From positions 74,252,192 to 74,316,191 of the forward strand of contig CP154956.1 of NCBI GenBank assembly GCA_039621445.1: 64,000 nucleotides of DNA. The letters are read 5' to 3'. A program made the position numbers and the translations under genes. Each line of letters opens with the position of its first letter. Positions within the stretch are counted from its first letter, which is position 1. The DNA comes from Euglena gracilis (Eukaryota > Euglenida > Euglenophyceae > Euglenales). This document shows positions 12,117-22,781 of the stretch, piece by piece. The notes under the pieces were generated by a model. The model was not told where the DNA came from, did no database searches, and saw only the letters and a list, made by a program, of their open reading frames with translations.

Positions 12117-12635
12117 AGAAATTTTACAGGGCTGTGGGCCGCAATTGGTTACCAGTTGCTTGTGGATGGAGAAACTATCAATTGCATGCGCCTGCTGAAT
12201 GTGTCCCTGGGTCTGTGGGTTATGATGGGAAAAGCTTATTTCTTGAGGAGAGAGAGCTTGTGTGTTCCTTCTTTGAATACCTTGACCATTTTGGAGCATT
12301 TGGAGGGTGTGATCAGTGACCTTTAGTCCAAGAATGTCTTCGTATTTTGAATTGTCGCGGACAATGCCTCCGCTTTCCAAAAAGCAGCAGGTGTTCTTTG
12401 GCTGCCCAACCTGCCTTTTTTTTTATTCACCGTAGCTGCCTTTGAGAAAACAGGGAGTGGTGAGGATGGTGAAAGTGATGAAGAGGATGACTGTTATGAG
12501 GATGACCTTGAGAACGTCATGTATCCGCACAAGGCCGAAGAGAAAAAGCCAAAAACGAGCAAAACCGCAAGCTCGCTGCATTCCTCGCACGGACAGATAT
12601 CAGGGGTCAAGAACCCAAATGGGGAATTTTTCTAA
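12117..12635 (+). pseudogene. Broken hAT/DUF659-like transposase fragment
   Basis: In one plus-strand frame the pieces LLVDGETINCMRLLNVSLG, LEHLEGVISDL, SKNVFVF and IVADNASAFQKAAGVLWLP appear in the order expected for the DUF659/RNase-H-like core of hAT transposases (D-G-W...N-V...K-N-V...T-D-N-A-x-x-x-x-K-A). In-frame TAG (12324) and TGA (12348) interrupt it. After the second stop the same frame runs to TAA at 12633 through an acidic tail (GEDGESDEEDDCYEDDLENV). No start codon or amino-terminal BED finger is visible, so it is not functional. Confidence 0.6.
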
Positions 12636-15544
12636 GGTGCGCGCGACCCAAAATTTGTGGGGACCCAAACCCCAAAAACCCGACCCACTTCCAAAAAAAC
12701 CCAAAACCAAAAAAGGGTCCACAACCACAAAATTTTGTGAAAAAAAAAAAAAAGCAAAAAACAATTGTGTGCAAAATGAGGCCCCGCACCAAAAAAACCA
12801 CAACAGCGGGCAAGTGAGGTGCACAGCACTCAGCAAATCACAAAAAAATCAGACACAGCGCCGCACATTTTCGCAAAAGCACGACAAATTTGTGTTGTCA
12901 AAAGCAAGCTATTGTGACGCGCATCCTCGCACACAGATGCAATATAAATTTGAGTTGCTGGCACACGCCTACAAATGGGGCGTCCGCTGAACAGCTTTTG
13001 TACAACCCAAATTTGTTTTGGGGATACAAGGTTGTGGCACACAAAAAAACCCAAAACAAAAATTGGGATCTGCACACCATTTGTGGCAAGAACCCAAAAA
13101 GAAGCCCAACTCTGAAAGACAATTGTGAGATGTGCAAATGCGCGCACAACATAATTGTGTTGGAGCGCATTTGCGCGAATAAACAGAATTTTGTGCTTTC
13201 AAGTGTTAGGCTTTGGCGCCCAACTGACGCCCGATAAACCGTGTGACAAATGGGCCATGACGGCGTGGACCAGCCGTCCAGAACATATTTTGGTGGGTCA
13301 CAGCGTTGTTGACGGCGCAATCAGGCGCAATGCCGCACAAACAAAATATGTTTATGCGCATTTGCGCACGCCAACACAAGTGTTGGTGGCGCAAATGTCG
13401 CATAAACACAAAGAACAAGGGTGCGACAACACACTGTCAACAGCATACGTGGTTCATTTTGCACATTTGCGCGCATCACGTTGTTTGTGGGCACAAATGC
13501 GCAAATGAACAGCATGAAAAAAATTGCGCAATTTACATCTGGTTCATTTGCGCATTTGCGCCCACAAACAACGTGATGCGCACAAATGCGCAAATGAACC
13601 ACAATGGAGGAGTAAAACGCGGCTTCATTTGGCTCTCCAACAGCTACTCTTAGTGGCTTCTGAATGGGTTCAACCCAAATGACCACACGTCTCCTCCAGC
13701 ACCTGGTATCAAGGTGCCGTTTCTGGTCCATTGACAGGTCCCACAAAAGATGGAGAGAGAGAATCTCCTGAAGGTGGGTGCGCAGCTACAATAACGGTAC
13801 ACGTCCACCGGCACCGATTTTAGGATCTCAAGGGCCCAGCCACTGGCCTGCGGCCTGGGCTCCGCTGCAGCAGCCACATCAGCTGCTGATGCGTCAGCTC
13901 CCACCAGACCGGTATCGACCTCCCCGGTGCAACACACTCAGCTTTAGCAGCCACGTTATTCCCCGCAACCGGGGGGTGAGACTGGGGACGACGTGGTGCC
14001 AGTTCATGGCAACCGGCAGCCGGAGAAGGGTAGCCCTGAAGCACCCGTTACTTTGGGTGCAAAGAAGTGGTGAACCTTTACCACTGGATTGGTTGCATGA
14101 AAGCGGTGGGACTCACTCCCTCCAAATCATGCACAAAAACTGGTGTATTTTATGTTTTTCAAAGAAAAATGGTGGAGAACAACCAGAAAACGGACTCCGG
14201 CCCGACACATCCCGGGTGTTTCAGGTGCCAATTTTTGTTCTGTAACGCAGCACTGTTGCAGAAAAGGTATCCAACAGTCACAGGTCGTTGCACGTCATCA
14301 ATTCATTATGCTTATCTGCCAAAGGAACGAGGCCAAAACATCCAGTCGTCTGGGCCGGGGAACAGCAGTACAACTGTACACACGTAAGGCAGGCAAATTT
14401 TGGCCATTCAGATGCCGTGTTCCAGTTGAACATTACACACTACCGCTCACCACCAATTTCATCACCACATATTCGTTGTGCAAATCAAGGGTTGGCATGA
14501 GGAATTGTGATCGTCAGCTGTCACGGACGAGGAGATGGTGTTGGTGTGCGCAACTGAAGTATGTTGGTGCGCGCATTTGTGCGCACAAACAAACTTTGTT
14601 TGTGTGCGCTAAGGTCGCTCAAACGCATTATTTTGAAGTGACTAATTAAATATTTATTTGCGCATTTGCGCGGACCGACGTAATTTTGTTTATGCGCGCA
14701 CCAACTTCAACAATTTGCTTCAACTTCAACTTCAACTCACAACTTCAACTTCAACAAAAGCCGCATAGGGTCATGGTCATTATCAATGTGCTTTAAAATG
14801 GACATGTTGTTTGTTGCCTCACATTGCACAAGCCATCCGCATCCCACGTTCCTCAAGATGTTTGTGCGCGCATTTGAGCAAATGCGCACACAAACAAAAT
14901 TTGTTTGTGGGTGCATTTGTGCCCACAAACATGTCATTTTGGCTTCAAAGTTTTGAGGGGATGTAACTCCTGGTAGTTTGGTGCGCACGTTATTTACCGC
15001 GTGACGCGAAGGGGGCCGAGGGTGAGACTGGTGCTCTCAAACGTCAAACAGGTTGGAAGCACACACCCGCTGCTACGACACTTGGAACTGGTGCTGATGC
15101 GCTGCTGCAACTGGCTTGGATACTGCAGGCCAGTGAGAATGCACAGAGCCTTATTACATCATATACTACAGACTACGTCAGCCAGCCATTTCGCAACTGA
15201 TGTGTGTTTGTGGGCGCAAATGCGTGCACAAACACAATTATGTTTGTGGGCGCAATTGCGCAAATGAACACAACAATGGGTTGTAACAGTTCACAAACCG
15301 TTTTCTGTGTCAGGGTACTGGGTCCCAGATTTTTCGCAAAAATTGTAAATTAGCGCAAATGCGCCCATTTCAAAGAAAAAACCCTTAAGTGCGAATCCGG
15401 CCGCCTAAGACGAATTTGGGTTTTGAAACGAAATTTGGGGGCAATTGTGATTGTGCCAGTGTGAATGGCAGTATCAGGATGAGCCCCCCCCCCCCCAAAA
15501 GAACATTACTCACACCATTGTCCACCCTGGGGGGGGGGGGCAAC

Positions 15545-15689
15545 TGGGCAACAGGGGCCTAGGCAGCGAAGGTTGCCAAGGAGGGCGGCGTTCTGGCAGT
15601 CAACGTCGGAAGAGGCGCAGCCGTCGGTGGCATCGTGGAGCGCATCGAAGCAGTCGGGCCCAGGCGATTGGTCCGGAAAAGTCAATCGC
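15545..15689 (-). CDS. Cys-rich block downstream of stalk
   Basis: Acceptor CAAAGTTCCAG|G, donor CCA|GTTGCC, one base plus 48 codons. It contains PDCFDALHDATDGCASSDVD, then CQNAALLGNLRCLGPCC. Seven cysteines in about 35 residues suggest a disulfide-bonded extracellular module, which fits a secreted stalk protein. Membership of the same gene is inferred from strand and order only. Confidence 0.55.
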
Positions 15690-15805
15690 CTGGAACTTTG
15701 TGCAAAAAAAGGCTGTGGACCAGAGCACAGATCCACGTTATGCCCCAGAGGGTCAGCACCGACCCACTGGCTTGGGAAAGGGGCTGTGGGGGAACACCTT
15801 GGGGT

Positions 15806-16528
15806 TGGGGGGGGGGTCGGTAAGAAGATGCACTGTAAGCGGGGGGGGGGGAAATGCAACTGGGCCCTTCAAATTATGCAAGTCAAAAAAAATGCAAAAA
15901 AATGCAAAAAAATGCAAAAAAATGCAAAAAAATGCAACTTGCATGAAAACCCTGAGAAAAAGCTGGAATATAACAGAGCTTTGCTGCCTAAGATCAAAAA
16001 AAATTTCCAGGGCAAAATATTTTATGCAAAAAAATGCAAAAAAATTCCAAAAAAATCCATAAATATGGCAACCAACAACAAAAAATTTTTCCAGGGCAAA
16101 ATATTATATGTAGAAAATGCAAAAATATGCAAAAAAAATCAAACATATGGCAACCAACTACAAAATTTCTTTCCGGGGAAAATATTTTATGCAAAAAAAT
16201 GCAAAAAAAATGCAAAAAAATGCAAATTTCGGGAAAAGCCGATTATGCAAAAAAATGCAAATTATGCAAGTTGCATTTCCCCCCCCCTGCTGTAAGAGGA
16301 TGCTCTAACGTCTAACGTCGCTCTCTAACGTCGCTTGAGGTCGTTCAAGGATGTGTGTGAGCATTCTAGAATGTCATTCGACCTCGTTCGAGGATGCTTG
16401 CAAGTTTCGTCGAACATCGAACGTCGTTTGAGGTCATTCAAATGTGCTTTTAAAACTAATGAGGGGCTTGAAAAAGTTTGAGGAGACTGCTCAAACGTTC
16501 GAGCTGAGCATCTTCCTACGGTCACCCC
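15806..16528. mobile_element. TTCGAG-family element interrupted by a nested insertion
   Basis: The left tip GGGGTCGGTAAGAAGATGCA lies at about 15811-15839. The body (CTCTAACGTCGTTGAGG-like palindromes) resumes at 16290 and ends at the inverse of GTGGGGTGACCGTAGGAAGA near 16528. A 450-bp element sits between. Removing it restores a tip like that of the 58.8-kb copy. Confidence 0.6.
15840..16289. mobile_element. 450-bp hAT-like miniature element, 7-bp target duplication
   Basis: The ends are C(G)n-AAATGCAACT and its inverse (...AGTTGCATTTCCCCCCCCTG). It is flanked by CTGTAAG at 15833-15839 and 16290-16296. The interior is repeats of ATGCAAAAAA and of CCAGGGCAAAATATTTTATG. It has no coding capacity. 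Confidence 0.72.
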
Positions 16529-16878
16529 ACAAAGGGATGGGAGGAAGATTGTTGCTGGACCTGGATTTGTGTGCGCACGTGTGTGCGAGTCAGTTACAGT
16601 GGATGGGTATTTGACGATTGCTTGAGCAAGGGCCTGGACAAGGTATTCCATGTTGAGTTGCAGGACGCACATATCCAGTGTTGGCAGCACTGAAGGAGAA
16701 ATAATAAACAGTGGGGCTTAAACATCAAAAAAAAACATGGGACCAAGCTGATTCCGGAATTTATTTGCTTCAACGCCTCTTCCGCACAGAAGACGATGGG
16801 CACAGGACAGCGAAAAAATCTGACTCTGGGTCATTTTGATTGGAACACTCACACGTTTCCAGTATGTGCGTTTCCAAA

Positions 16879-16879
<1 letters not shown>

Positions 16880-16909
<30 letters not shown>

Positions 16910-16910
16910 A

Positions 16911-16995
<85 letters not shown>

Positions 16996-17030
16996 GTGTG
17001 CGTGTGTGCGTGCGTGCGTGCGTGCGTGTG

Positions 17031-17078
<48 letters not shown>

Positions 17079-17092
17079 TGTGCGTGTGCGTG

Positions 17093-17129
<37 letters not shown>

Positions 17130-17165
17130 GCGCGCGTGCGTGCGTGCGTGCGTGCATGCGTGTGG
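16880..17165 (+). repeat. (GT)n / (GTGC)n microsatellite
   Basis: About 285 bp: GT runs, CGCG interruptions, then perfect TGCG tetramers. It lies in the presumed intron between stalk block T7 and the Cys-rich block. Alternating purine-pyrimidine sequence favours Z-DNA. Confidence 0.95.
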
Positions 17166-17357
17166 TTGGATTTTGTGAACCTTGGAGGGGGTCCAATATT
17201 TTTGGGTAGTTGCATATTCATTGGAAAAACCCCAACCGTGCCAAGACCGATAGCATTCAAGCACGTTATCAATGGTTAGCACTTTTCCTGAACATCTCCA
17301 GTCAGTCAACGCATGCAAAGTTCTAGGGGGACCACACACAGCACAAGCATCCCATAC

Positions 17358-17432
17358 CTGCAGTGGTGGTGGAGGTGGAGGTGACGGAAACAGTGGCCGA
17401 AGCGGTGTGGGTGGGGACCACTGTGGCTGTGC
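17358..17432 (-). CDS. Thr-rich stalk block T7
   Basis: Acceptor CCGGGGTCAG|GC, donor ACTGCAG|GTATGG. It reads TATVVPTHTASATVSVTSTS and then TTT. It is the last stalk block before the (GTGC)n microsatellite intron. Confidence 0.62.
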
Positions 17433-17938
17433 CTGACCCCGGCAGGACCCTGGCCGGCAGGCCCTGCCCCCCCGCCCCCCCCCCCCAGGCCTCCCAGGCA
17501 GGGGACCAACCGCCACCCACTAGGCCCTCCCCCCTGGCTTCTCTGCGGCCCACAAAGATTGGTTGAACGGTGCATTTCGACATCACTGCTCATCATGGAG
17601 GAACCCTCCCGGAGCACTTCATTCCCCGGTGCTGGGTTTGCAAACCGGGCAAATCAGAGTCGGGCTTCCAGGGTCACACTTTTGCCTGTGCAACCTGGTG
17701 CGAAAAACACCCTCGGAACGAAGGGGTCAAAGGGCGGAACCTATCCCAATTTGCCTATCCCAATTTGATTGGCATGATGAGGGTTAAGTTCCATTTTGCA
17801 AGCTCCGTTTTTGTTGTTTCTTTTTCTTCCTTCCCCTGCAGCCCTCAGGAGGTATTCCAGCGATTCTTGTACAACACCCCCTGTATCCTATCGACTGTGC
17901 CCAAACCTGCGAAGGCGCGTATCGTGCAAATAATAAAC

Positions 17939-18217
17939 GCAAGTTGGCGTCCAGGCTGCCCTGGGTGCTGTCTCCGTTGGCGTGGCGGTGAGGGACGGCG
18001 ATACTGTGACGCTGACTGTAGGGAGGATGGTTGCTGTACCCGTCTGCGTGGTGGTGGCGGTTGCGGTGGAGGTGCGGGTCCGCGTGTGCGTCGCGGTGGT
18101 GGTGGCGGTTGGGGTGTAGGTGGGGATGACGGTCATGGTGTCGGTGGAGGTGCGCGTTGGAGTGGCCGTGGAGGTGGTGGTGGAGGTGGCGGTGTAGGTG
18201 GGGATGACAGTCCGGGG
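17939..18217 (-). CDS. Thr-rich stalk block T6 (longest)
   Basis: Acceptor CCAGTCCCAG|CCC, donor ACTTGC|GTTTAT, exactly 93 codons, phase 0. It contains two copies of TVIPTYT followed by long T-x-T-x runs, then TILPTVSVTVSPSLTATPTE and a change to ordinary sequence (AAWTPTC). A His-rich reading is also open in the -1 frame, a by-product of the repeating ACC-GCC codons. Confidence 0.7.
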
Positions 18218-18407
18218 CTGGGACTGGTTGTGGCACAAAACCGATTAGAGATTGATATGACATGGTAAGACCAATCGGGGTGGGCGGGAATTCTGCTGCC
18301 GACAACCAAAATGCACCGATGGCAGTACCTCTGCTGGGGGGGGGGGGGGGATGGAAGGGGGGAGGGGGCGGCGGGCCCGGGCTTCCTTGAAAGGTGGTGT
18401 GGCACAC

Positions 18408-18552
18408 CGTCCCAGGGCAGGGTCGAGGTGCCCGTTTGCGTGGGGGAGGCGGTGGCGGTCGGGGTGGCGGTGGGGATGACGGTCAGCGTGCTGGAGACGG
18501 TGCCCGTCACCGTGGCGGAGCTGGTGGCGGTAGGGGACACTGTGTCGGCCAG
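18408..18552 (-). CDS. Thr-rich stalk block T5
   Basis: Acceptor GGTCGGCCCAG|CTG, donor GGACG|GTGTGC. It reads LADTVSPTATSSATVTGTVS, then TLTVIPTATPTATASPTQTG and STLPWD. It has the same repeat grammar as T3, T4 and T6. Confidence 0.66.
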
Positions 18553-18802
18553 CTGGGCCGACCCACACCCCCCCCCCCCCCGCCGCCGACGGCCTGGGTG
18601 GGGCTTGCCACCCCCACCGGCACTGTTGCCTGCCAATCGGCATTGCCTGCGGAAAGGGTGGGGTTATTCCGCGTGGCGTCTGGGAGGTCGGGATAGGCCC
18701 TCGGCGATGCCCCCCCAGTGATGCTGTGCTGGCAGCTTCCGCGTGGAAACCAGGATGGAAGACTGCGAATTTCCAGCGGCCAACAGGGGGGGGGGGTTGG
18801 GG

Positions 18803-18976
18803 GTTGTTGGGGCAGCCCAGGGCGGTGGCAGTCGCGGAGCTGCTGGGGGTCGGGGTGGCAGTGGGGATGACGGTGATGGTGCTGCTCGCCGTGGCGGTGG
18901 CGGTCCGGGTGCGCGTGCGGGTCCCGGTGGCCGTGATGCTGGCGGTGCGGGTGCCGGTGGCAGTCGCGTGGAGGGA
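18803..18976 (-). CDS. Thr-rich stalk block T4
   Basis: Acceptor CAGGCGGAG|TCC. It reads ATATGTRTASITATGTRTRT, then ITVIPTATPTPSSSATAT and LGCPNN. The 3' edge is uncertain because it runs into a 13-base C tract. Confidence 0.6.
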
Positions 18977-19498
18977 CTCCGCCTGTCCGCCTTCCCCCGT
19001 GGCCCCACAGCACCTCCCTTCGATGGCGAAAAGGGAGCTTCAAACCCGGTTCCAATGATTTAAAATGGGGCTCCGTGGGACCATTCGACACGCATGGAAG
19101 CACGCCTTGCATCCCAGAAATGTGGCAGTTTGGGGTCAAAAAAATTCCGCGACCATTTCTCATGCAGACACATTTTTCATCTGCTGCTGGCAGCGTTGGG
19201 AAAATCAGATTGCCAGTGATGGGCAACCAACAGGCTGCGGGATTCCTCTGACCGGATTAGGACCTTGGAAAATCCAGACTGAAATTGACCACCAAATCTT
19301 TCCCCCCACCCCCACCCCAAGAGCTGTTTAAGAAAAAGTCTGCCACTTGGTGCCCAATGCTTTCTGCGGCAGGGTCATGGTGTTCCCCCACCCCAAAATT
19401 AAGGCAGAGGATGGCAATGGAGGACCAGGGCAGGCAAATTGTCATTGTCAAAAAAGGAGAGCAAGAGATGGGGATGCCCTCGTTGCAGAGGCGGACAC

Positions 19499-19684
19499 AG
19501 TGCTGGTGAGGGTGTGGGTTGGGATGACTGTGAGGCTGGGGCTGAGGGTGGCTGTCCGGGTGGGCGTCGCCGAGCGGGTGCGGGTGGCAGTGGTGGTGCG
19601 GGTGGGTGTGGCCGTCGCGGTTGCCGTGATTGTCGCGGTGCGTGTGGGGGTGGCAGAGAAGGTTCGGGTGGAAGACCGCGTCCC
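19499..19684 (-). CDS. Thr-rich stalk block T3
   Basis: Acceptor GGCTCTGCAG|GGG, donor AGCACT|GTGTCC, exactly 62 codons, phase 0 to 0. It reads STRTFSATPTRTATITATAT and onward to LTVIPTHTLTST. It shares the V-I-P-T word with T4-T6, so the blocks are related repeats of one protein. Confidence 0.68.
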
Positions 19685-19963
19685 CTGCAGAGCCTGGTCG
19701 GCGCCAGCACTCTCACTGAAAACAAAAGGCATTCTTTCCCTCCCATTTTCTCGATGTTGCTTAAAAACCTTTTCCGGTGCCTGGAAAAACTTTTGCAATT
19801 GGTAGGTCGGGAGTGCGCAATGTTTTTTTGCCAATTAATATCCCTGGTGTGGCACATTCGGTATCTTCCTTCAAAACCAAAGTCAGGCATGGCGGATGCT
19901 GTTTGAGGCAAATTGTTGGGGTGACTGTCACCCTCTGCACTTTCAGGGGGGGGTGAGGAAAAC

Positions 19964-20290
19964 ACTTGCAGGGCTACTGCAGGAGGATGCTCCGTAGGAG
20001 GAGGCTCTCGAGCCTCCTCGAACGTGCTCGAACGACATTGAGGAGGTGCGTTACATGTGCCCTGTGCGTGCAAACTCCCCTTGTTTTGCAAGTCGTTTTT
20101 GTGGGCAACTTTTCAGAGAAGGCCCCAAAACACCCCATGCATGTACATAGGAGGAGGCTCTAGAGCCTCCTCGAACGCACGAACAACATTCGCGGAAGCT
20201 CAAAGGCCTCCTCGAATGTCGTTTGAGGTGTTTCGGGATGTCGTTCGAGGCCGTTTTTAAGCCCCTGAGGGGGTGGGCAGGGATGGACGG
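19964..20290. mobile_element. TTCGAG-family fragment
   Basis: Starts GGGCTACTGCAGGAGGATGC then CCGTAGGAGGAGGCTCTCGA. Palindromic CTCCTCGAACG units recur to 20260. No matching right end is visible; the sequence dissolves into a poly-G tract. A truncated copy. Confidence 0.6.
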
Positions 20291-20539
20291 GAAGCCTTGA
20301 GGGGGGGGGGTCCGGATCCCCCTCCCGACACGGAGGGGAGGGGTGCCGACCTCGAAACTTTGAAATAAAGTGCGAATGCCAATGGTAAGCTTGGTTCTGG
20401 GGGGGGGGGTTCCATGGAGGTGGCAAACGTGGTGGTGCTGCGGCGGCCGCAGCACCACCATGTTCGCCAACAAATTCGCCCGAGGTGGCCGCCATGGCTG
20501 GCCATGGAGCCACCTCCCATGATTCCACCTCCCACAGTA

Positions 20540-21090
20540 AACCCCCCTGAAGCCCCCCCCCCCAAATAGTGCCCCCCTCCCCCTGAATAGAAGCCCCCGC
20601 CCCCCCCCCCTTTTCGACCAACGTTCCGAATAGTGCCCCCCCCCCCCGAATAGTAGGCCTTCCCGTAGCTTGTCTGTCAATTGAGATGGCAGGTGCTTTG
20701 GCTTCTTCAGCCACTGGTTAAATGAGCATGTATTGCAAAAACTGGAGCCCACACTGGCCAAAGTGTGGGGGGGGGTATGGGGGGTGGGGGGGTAAATATC
20801 TAGTGTGGCTCCAGTTTTTCAATACCTCTAAATGAGGGTTGGGTGATTATATGTTTAATGGTCCAATGCATCCACAGGAGCAATATTTGCAGCAAATTTG
20901 ACATGGTTTGGGAAGGTAGGACATGTTACCGCAAAGATTGTCACATGTAGACCCACAAAGAAACTTCTTCGATAAATGTCGAACCCCCTGGTTTTCGACC
21001 ACTTTTCCTGAATAGAAGCCCTCCCCTCGGTTTTGGACCAACGTTCCAAATTGTAGCCCCCGGGGGCTTCTATTCAGGGGGGGGGGGGTT
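20540..21090. mobile_element. Palindromic GAATAGTGCCCCC / CTATTCAGGGG element
   Basis: GAAGCCCCCCCCCCCAAATA, CTGAATAGAAGCCCCCGCCC and CGACCAACGTTCCGAATAGT at the left. CCTGAATAGAAGCCCTCCCC and GGGGGCTTCTATTCAGGGGG at the right. The ends pair as inverted repeats. Confidence 0.55.
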
Positions 21091-21184
21091 TAACCTGGCC
21101 AGGTTGGGGCTGGGGAAGAAGAAAACCGTCCTTGTAACCGCCCATGTGCAATGATAACAACAAAGTGAGTAGCTTCCCAGCATC

Positions 21185-21325
21185 TCAAGAGGCCGGGCCC
21201 TGGGCCGGGTGCTCGTCGCGGTGGAGGACGGCGTCCAGGTGGGGACCGGGGTGGCGGTGCCGGTGCGGGACCCCGTGGACGTGGGGCTGGCAGTGCGGGT
21301 GGGGGCAGGGCTGCGCGGGGAAGAC
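21185..21325 (-). CDS. Thr/Pro-rich stalk block T2
   Basis: Acceptor CCTCCCCCCGCCAG|G followed by SSPRSPAPTRTASPTSTGSR and TPSSTATSTRP. The frame stays open to about 21185; the donor is not clear. Low-complexity Thr/Ser/Pro sequence typical of glycosylated extracellular stalks. Confidence 0.55.
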   Translation of the reverse strand, partial: VFPAQPCPHPHCQPHVHGVPHRHRHPGPHLDAVLHRDEHPAQGPAS

Positions 21326-21409
21326 CTGGCGGGGGGAGGGAGGGTTGGCCTCCCCCAACCCACCCACCCTCGGTATGCAAGGAAAGAAAAAATATTATAT
21401 TAATATTAT

Positions 21410-21540
21410 ACATAAATTACAATGTATAAATTATAAATATATAATGTGATAATACGTATGATATAATATATAATATATAAAATAGTATATAAAATAATAT
21501 ATATACAAATATGTTATATGTATATATATTTCGGAGTTAA
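21410..21540. other. AT-rich tract
   Basis: About 130 bp of ATATAATATATAATATATAA-type sequence between stalk blocks T1 and T2. Nothing coding. Confidence 0.7.
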
Positions 21541-21677
21541 ACGTGCCGGGGAAAATTAAGCCCAGACAAATCTGGCACAACTCAAAATAGGGGGGGGTAG
21601 TGGGGGTCGTCCATCATCCCTCACCCAGATGTGTGGGGGGGGGGGTCATCCATCACCCACAGGATTTACGTTCAGCT

Positions 21678-21773
21678 CTAGGCGGGGGTGGCGGTGTGTG
21701 TAGTGGTGGAGGTGGCGGTGCGGGTGGGGGAAAGTGTGGCCTGCGGGGTCGGCGTGGGCGTTGGGGTCTTCGT
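21678..21773 (-). CDS. Thr/Pro-rich stalk block T1
   Basis: Acceptor TTCGCAGAGCAG|ACG. The Thr-rich frame reads TKTPTPTPTPQATLSPTRTA, continues, and ends in an in-frame TAG at 21678. In the overlapping frame a His-rich sequence stays open to a good donor, AAC|GTAAAT. It is either a terminal exon in the Thr frame or an internal exon in the other. The Thr frame matches the other blocks. Confidence 0.5.
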   Translation of the reverse strand, partial: TKTPTPTPTPQATLSPTRTATSTTTHTATPA

Positions 21774-22189
21774 CTGCTCTGCGAATGGGGTTGGGCGGGG
21801 ATGAGTGGAATGCAGTTGGCGCCCAAACCTGATGCTGGGGACCGTAAATGTAAATGTGCTCAAAACCTGGCATCCAAACGACGCTTGACGCTTGGCCAAT
21901 ATTTAAAACATCGCACAGAGACAATAAAGCAGCGCGCGATACAATAAAAACTAAACTTTGAATTTCAACTCAAAAAAATGAACATTGAAAATCCTCAGAA
22001 ACGAAATTGGCCATTCCCTAAACCTCCCCACAGATTTGGACTTTGGATTTGGATACAAATATAATGCCATATCGTGCAACAAATGAGAATAGCATCAGGC
22101 AGACGGCAGGGTGTACAATCCATTTTCTCAGACGAGCAATGGCTTTGTATGTGCTCGTGCATTGGAGGATATAGGTCAGAAGTAGGCTC

Positions 22190-22545
22190 GAAAAATGGGG
22201 GTCCGGACCTCCCCCCTTCCGGTCCAGGAGGGGAGGTGGGGGGGACACCCCACCTAAACAGTGGCTTGGTCTGGGTGACCAATTTTTGGCCCGGAGCTTT
22301 GCACCGGGCCGAAAAACTTTGACCCCAAAAGTGGCATTTTGGCCAAAAGTGCCATTTTGGGTAAGTTTTGGCAAAATTTTGACAAAAATGTAAAAAAAAC
22401 CTTTTGGGGGGTCCTAGGTACCCCCCGGGGTCGGTCCGGACCCCCTTGGCAGGTGGGGGGGGGTCCGAACCCCCCCCCCCGGTCCAGGAGGGGGGACAAA
22501 ACCCCCCACCTGAACCCTGTACACCCTCCTAATAGCGAACCCTGG
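22190..22545. mobile_element. Poly-G element of the GGTCCGGACCC/CCTAAAC family
   Basis: GGGGTCCGGACCTCCCCCCT, GACACCCCACCTAAACAGTG, interior AAGTGGCATTTTGGCCAAAA, then GGTCGGTCCGGACCCCCTTG and GTCCAGGAGGGGGGAC. Same plan as the 28.8- and 31.3-kb copies. Confidence 0.6.
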
Positions 22546-22781
22546 TCATTGAACAAGAAGTTTTGATGTTTTGGACTAAAATGCAATCGGGGTACAAATT
22601 TGAAATTTTGAAGCAAATGGTTGGTGGGGTGAATTAGGCTGATAAAAGAAGTTACAGTGCGGACAATAATTATGGATAAATCACAATGAAAAATGTTGCG
22701 GGAAATAAATAATATGGGGAAATTTTGATGTTGAAAAACTGATTGTGGGAAAATTCAAAACTTGGGGGAGAATGGTCCTGC

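Larger units (their letters stand above)
9872..15409. mobile_element. 5.5-kb TIR transposon, 5-bp target duplication, defective
   Basis: The left end CTTAGGCGGCCAGATTCGCA (from 9872) and the inverted right end CTTAGGCGGCCGGATTCGCA (ending at 15409) differ at one base in 20 or more. Both are flanked by ACGAA (9867-9871 and 15410-15414), a 5-bp target-site duplication. Inside are a decayed hAT/DUF659-like transposase, a triple tandem repeat, and a nested poly-G element (11.56-12.01 kb). A 2.5-kb tract (12.6-15.4 kb) is peppered with the word GCGCAAATGCGCAC and its complement. A 5-bp duplication is not the usual 8 bp of hAT, so the superfamily is open. Confidence 0.75.

Noticed and set aside
13650-13937. 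Minus-strand frame containing GWALEILKSVPVDVYRYC
   Set aside because: It lies inside the 5.5-kb transposon, with no splice support or recognised motif.
14000-14640. Possible BED-type zinc finger upstream of a transposase
   Set aside because: Cys/His residues occur in different frames, and the order relative to the DUF659 fragment is wrong for one gene.
16718-17516. Long Thr/His/Ala/Arg open frames of 180-250 codons
   Set aside because: Produced by the (GTGC)n and (GT)n microsatellite; the same happens at 55418-56477 and 45079-45849.
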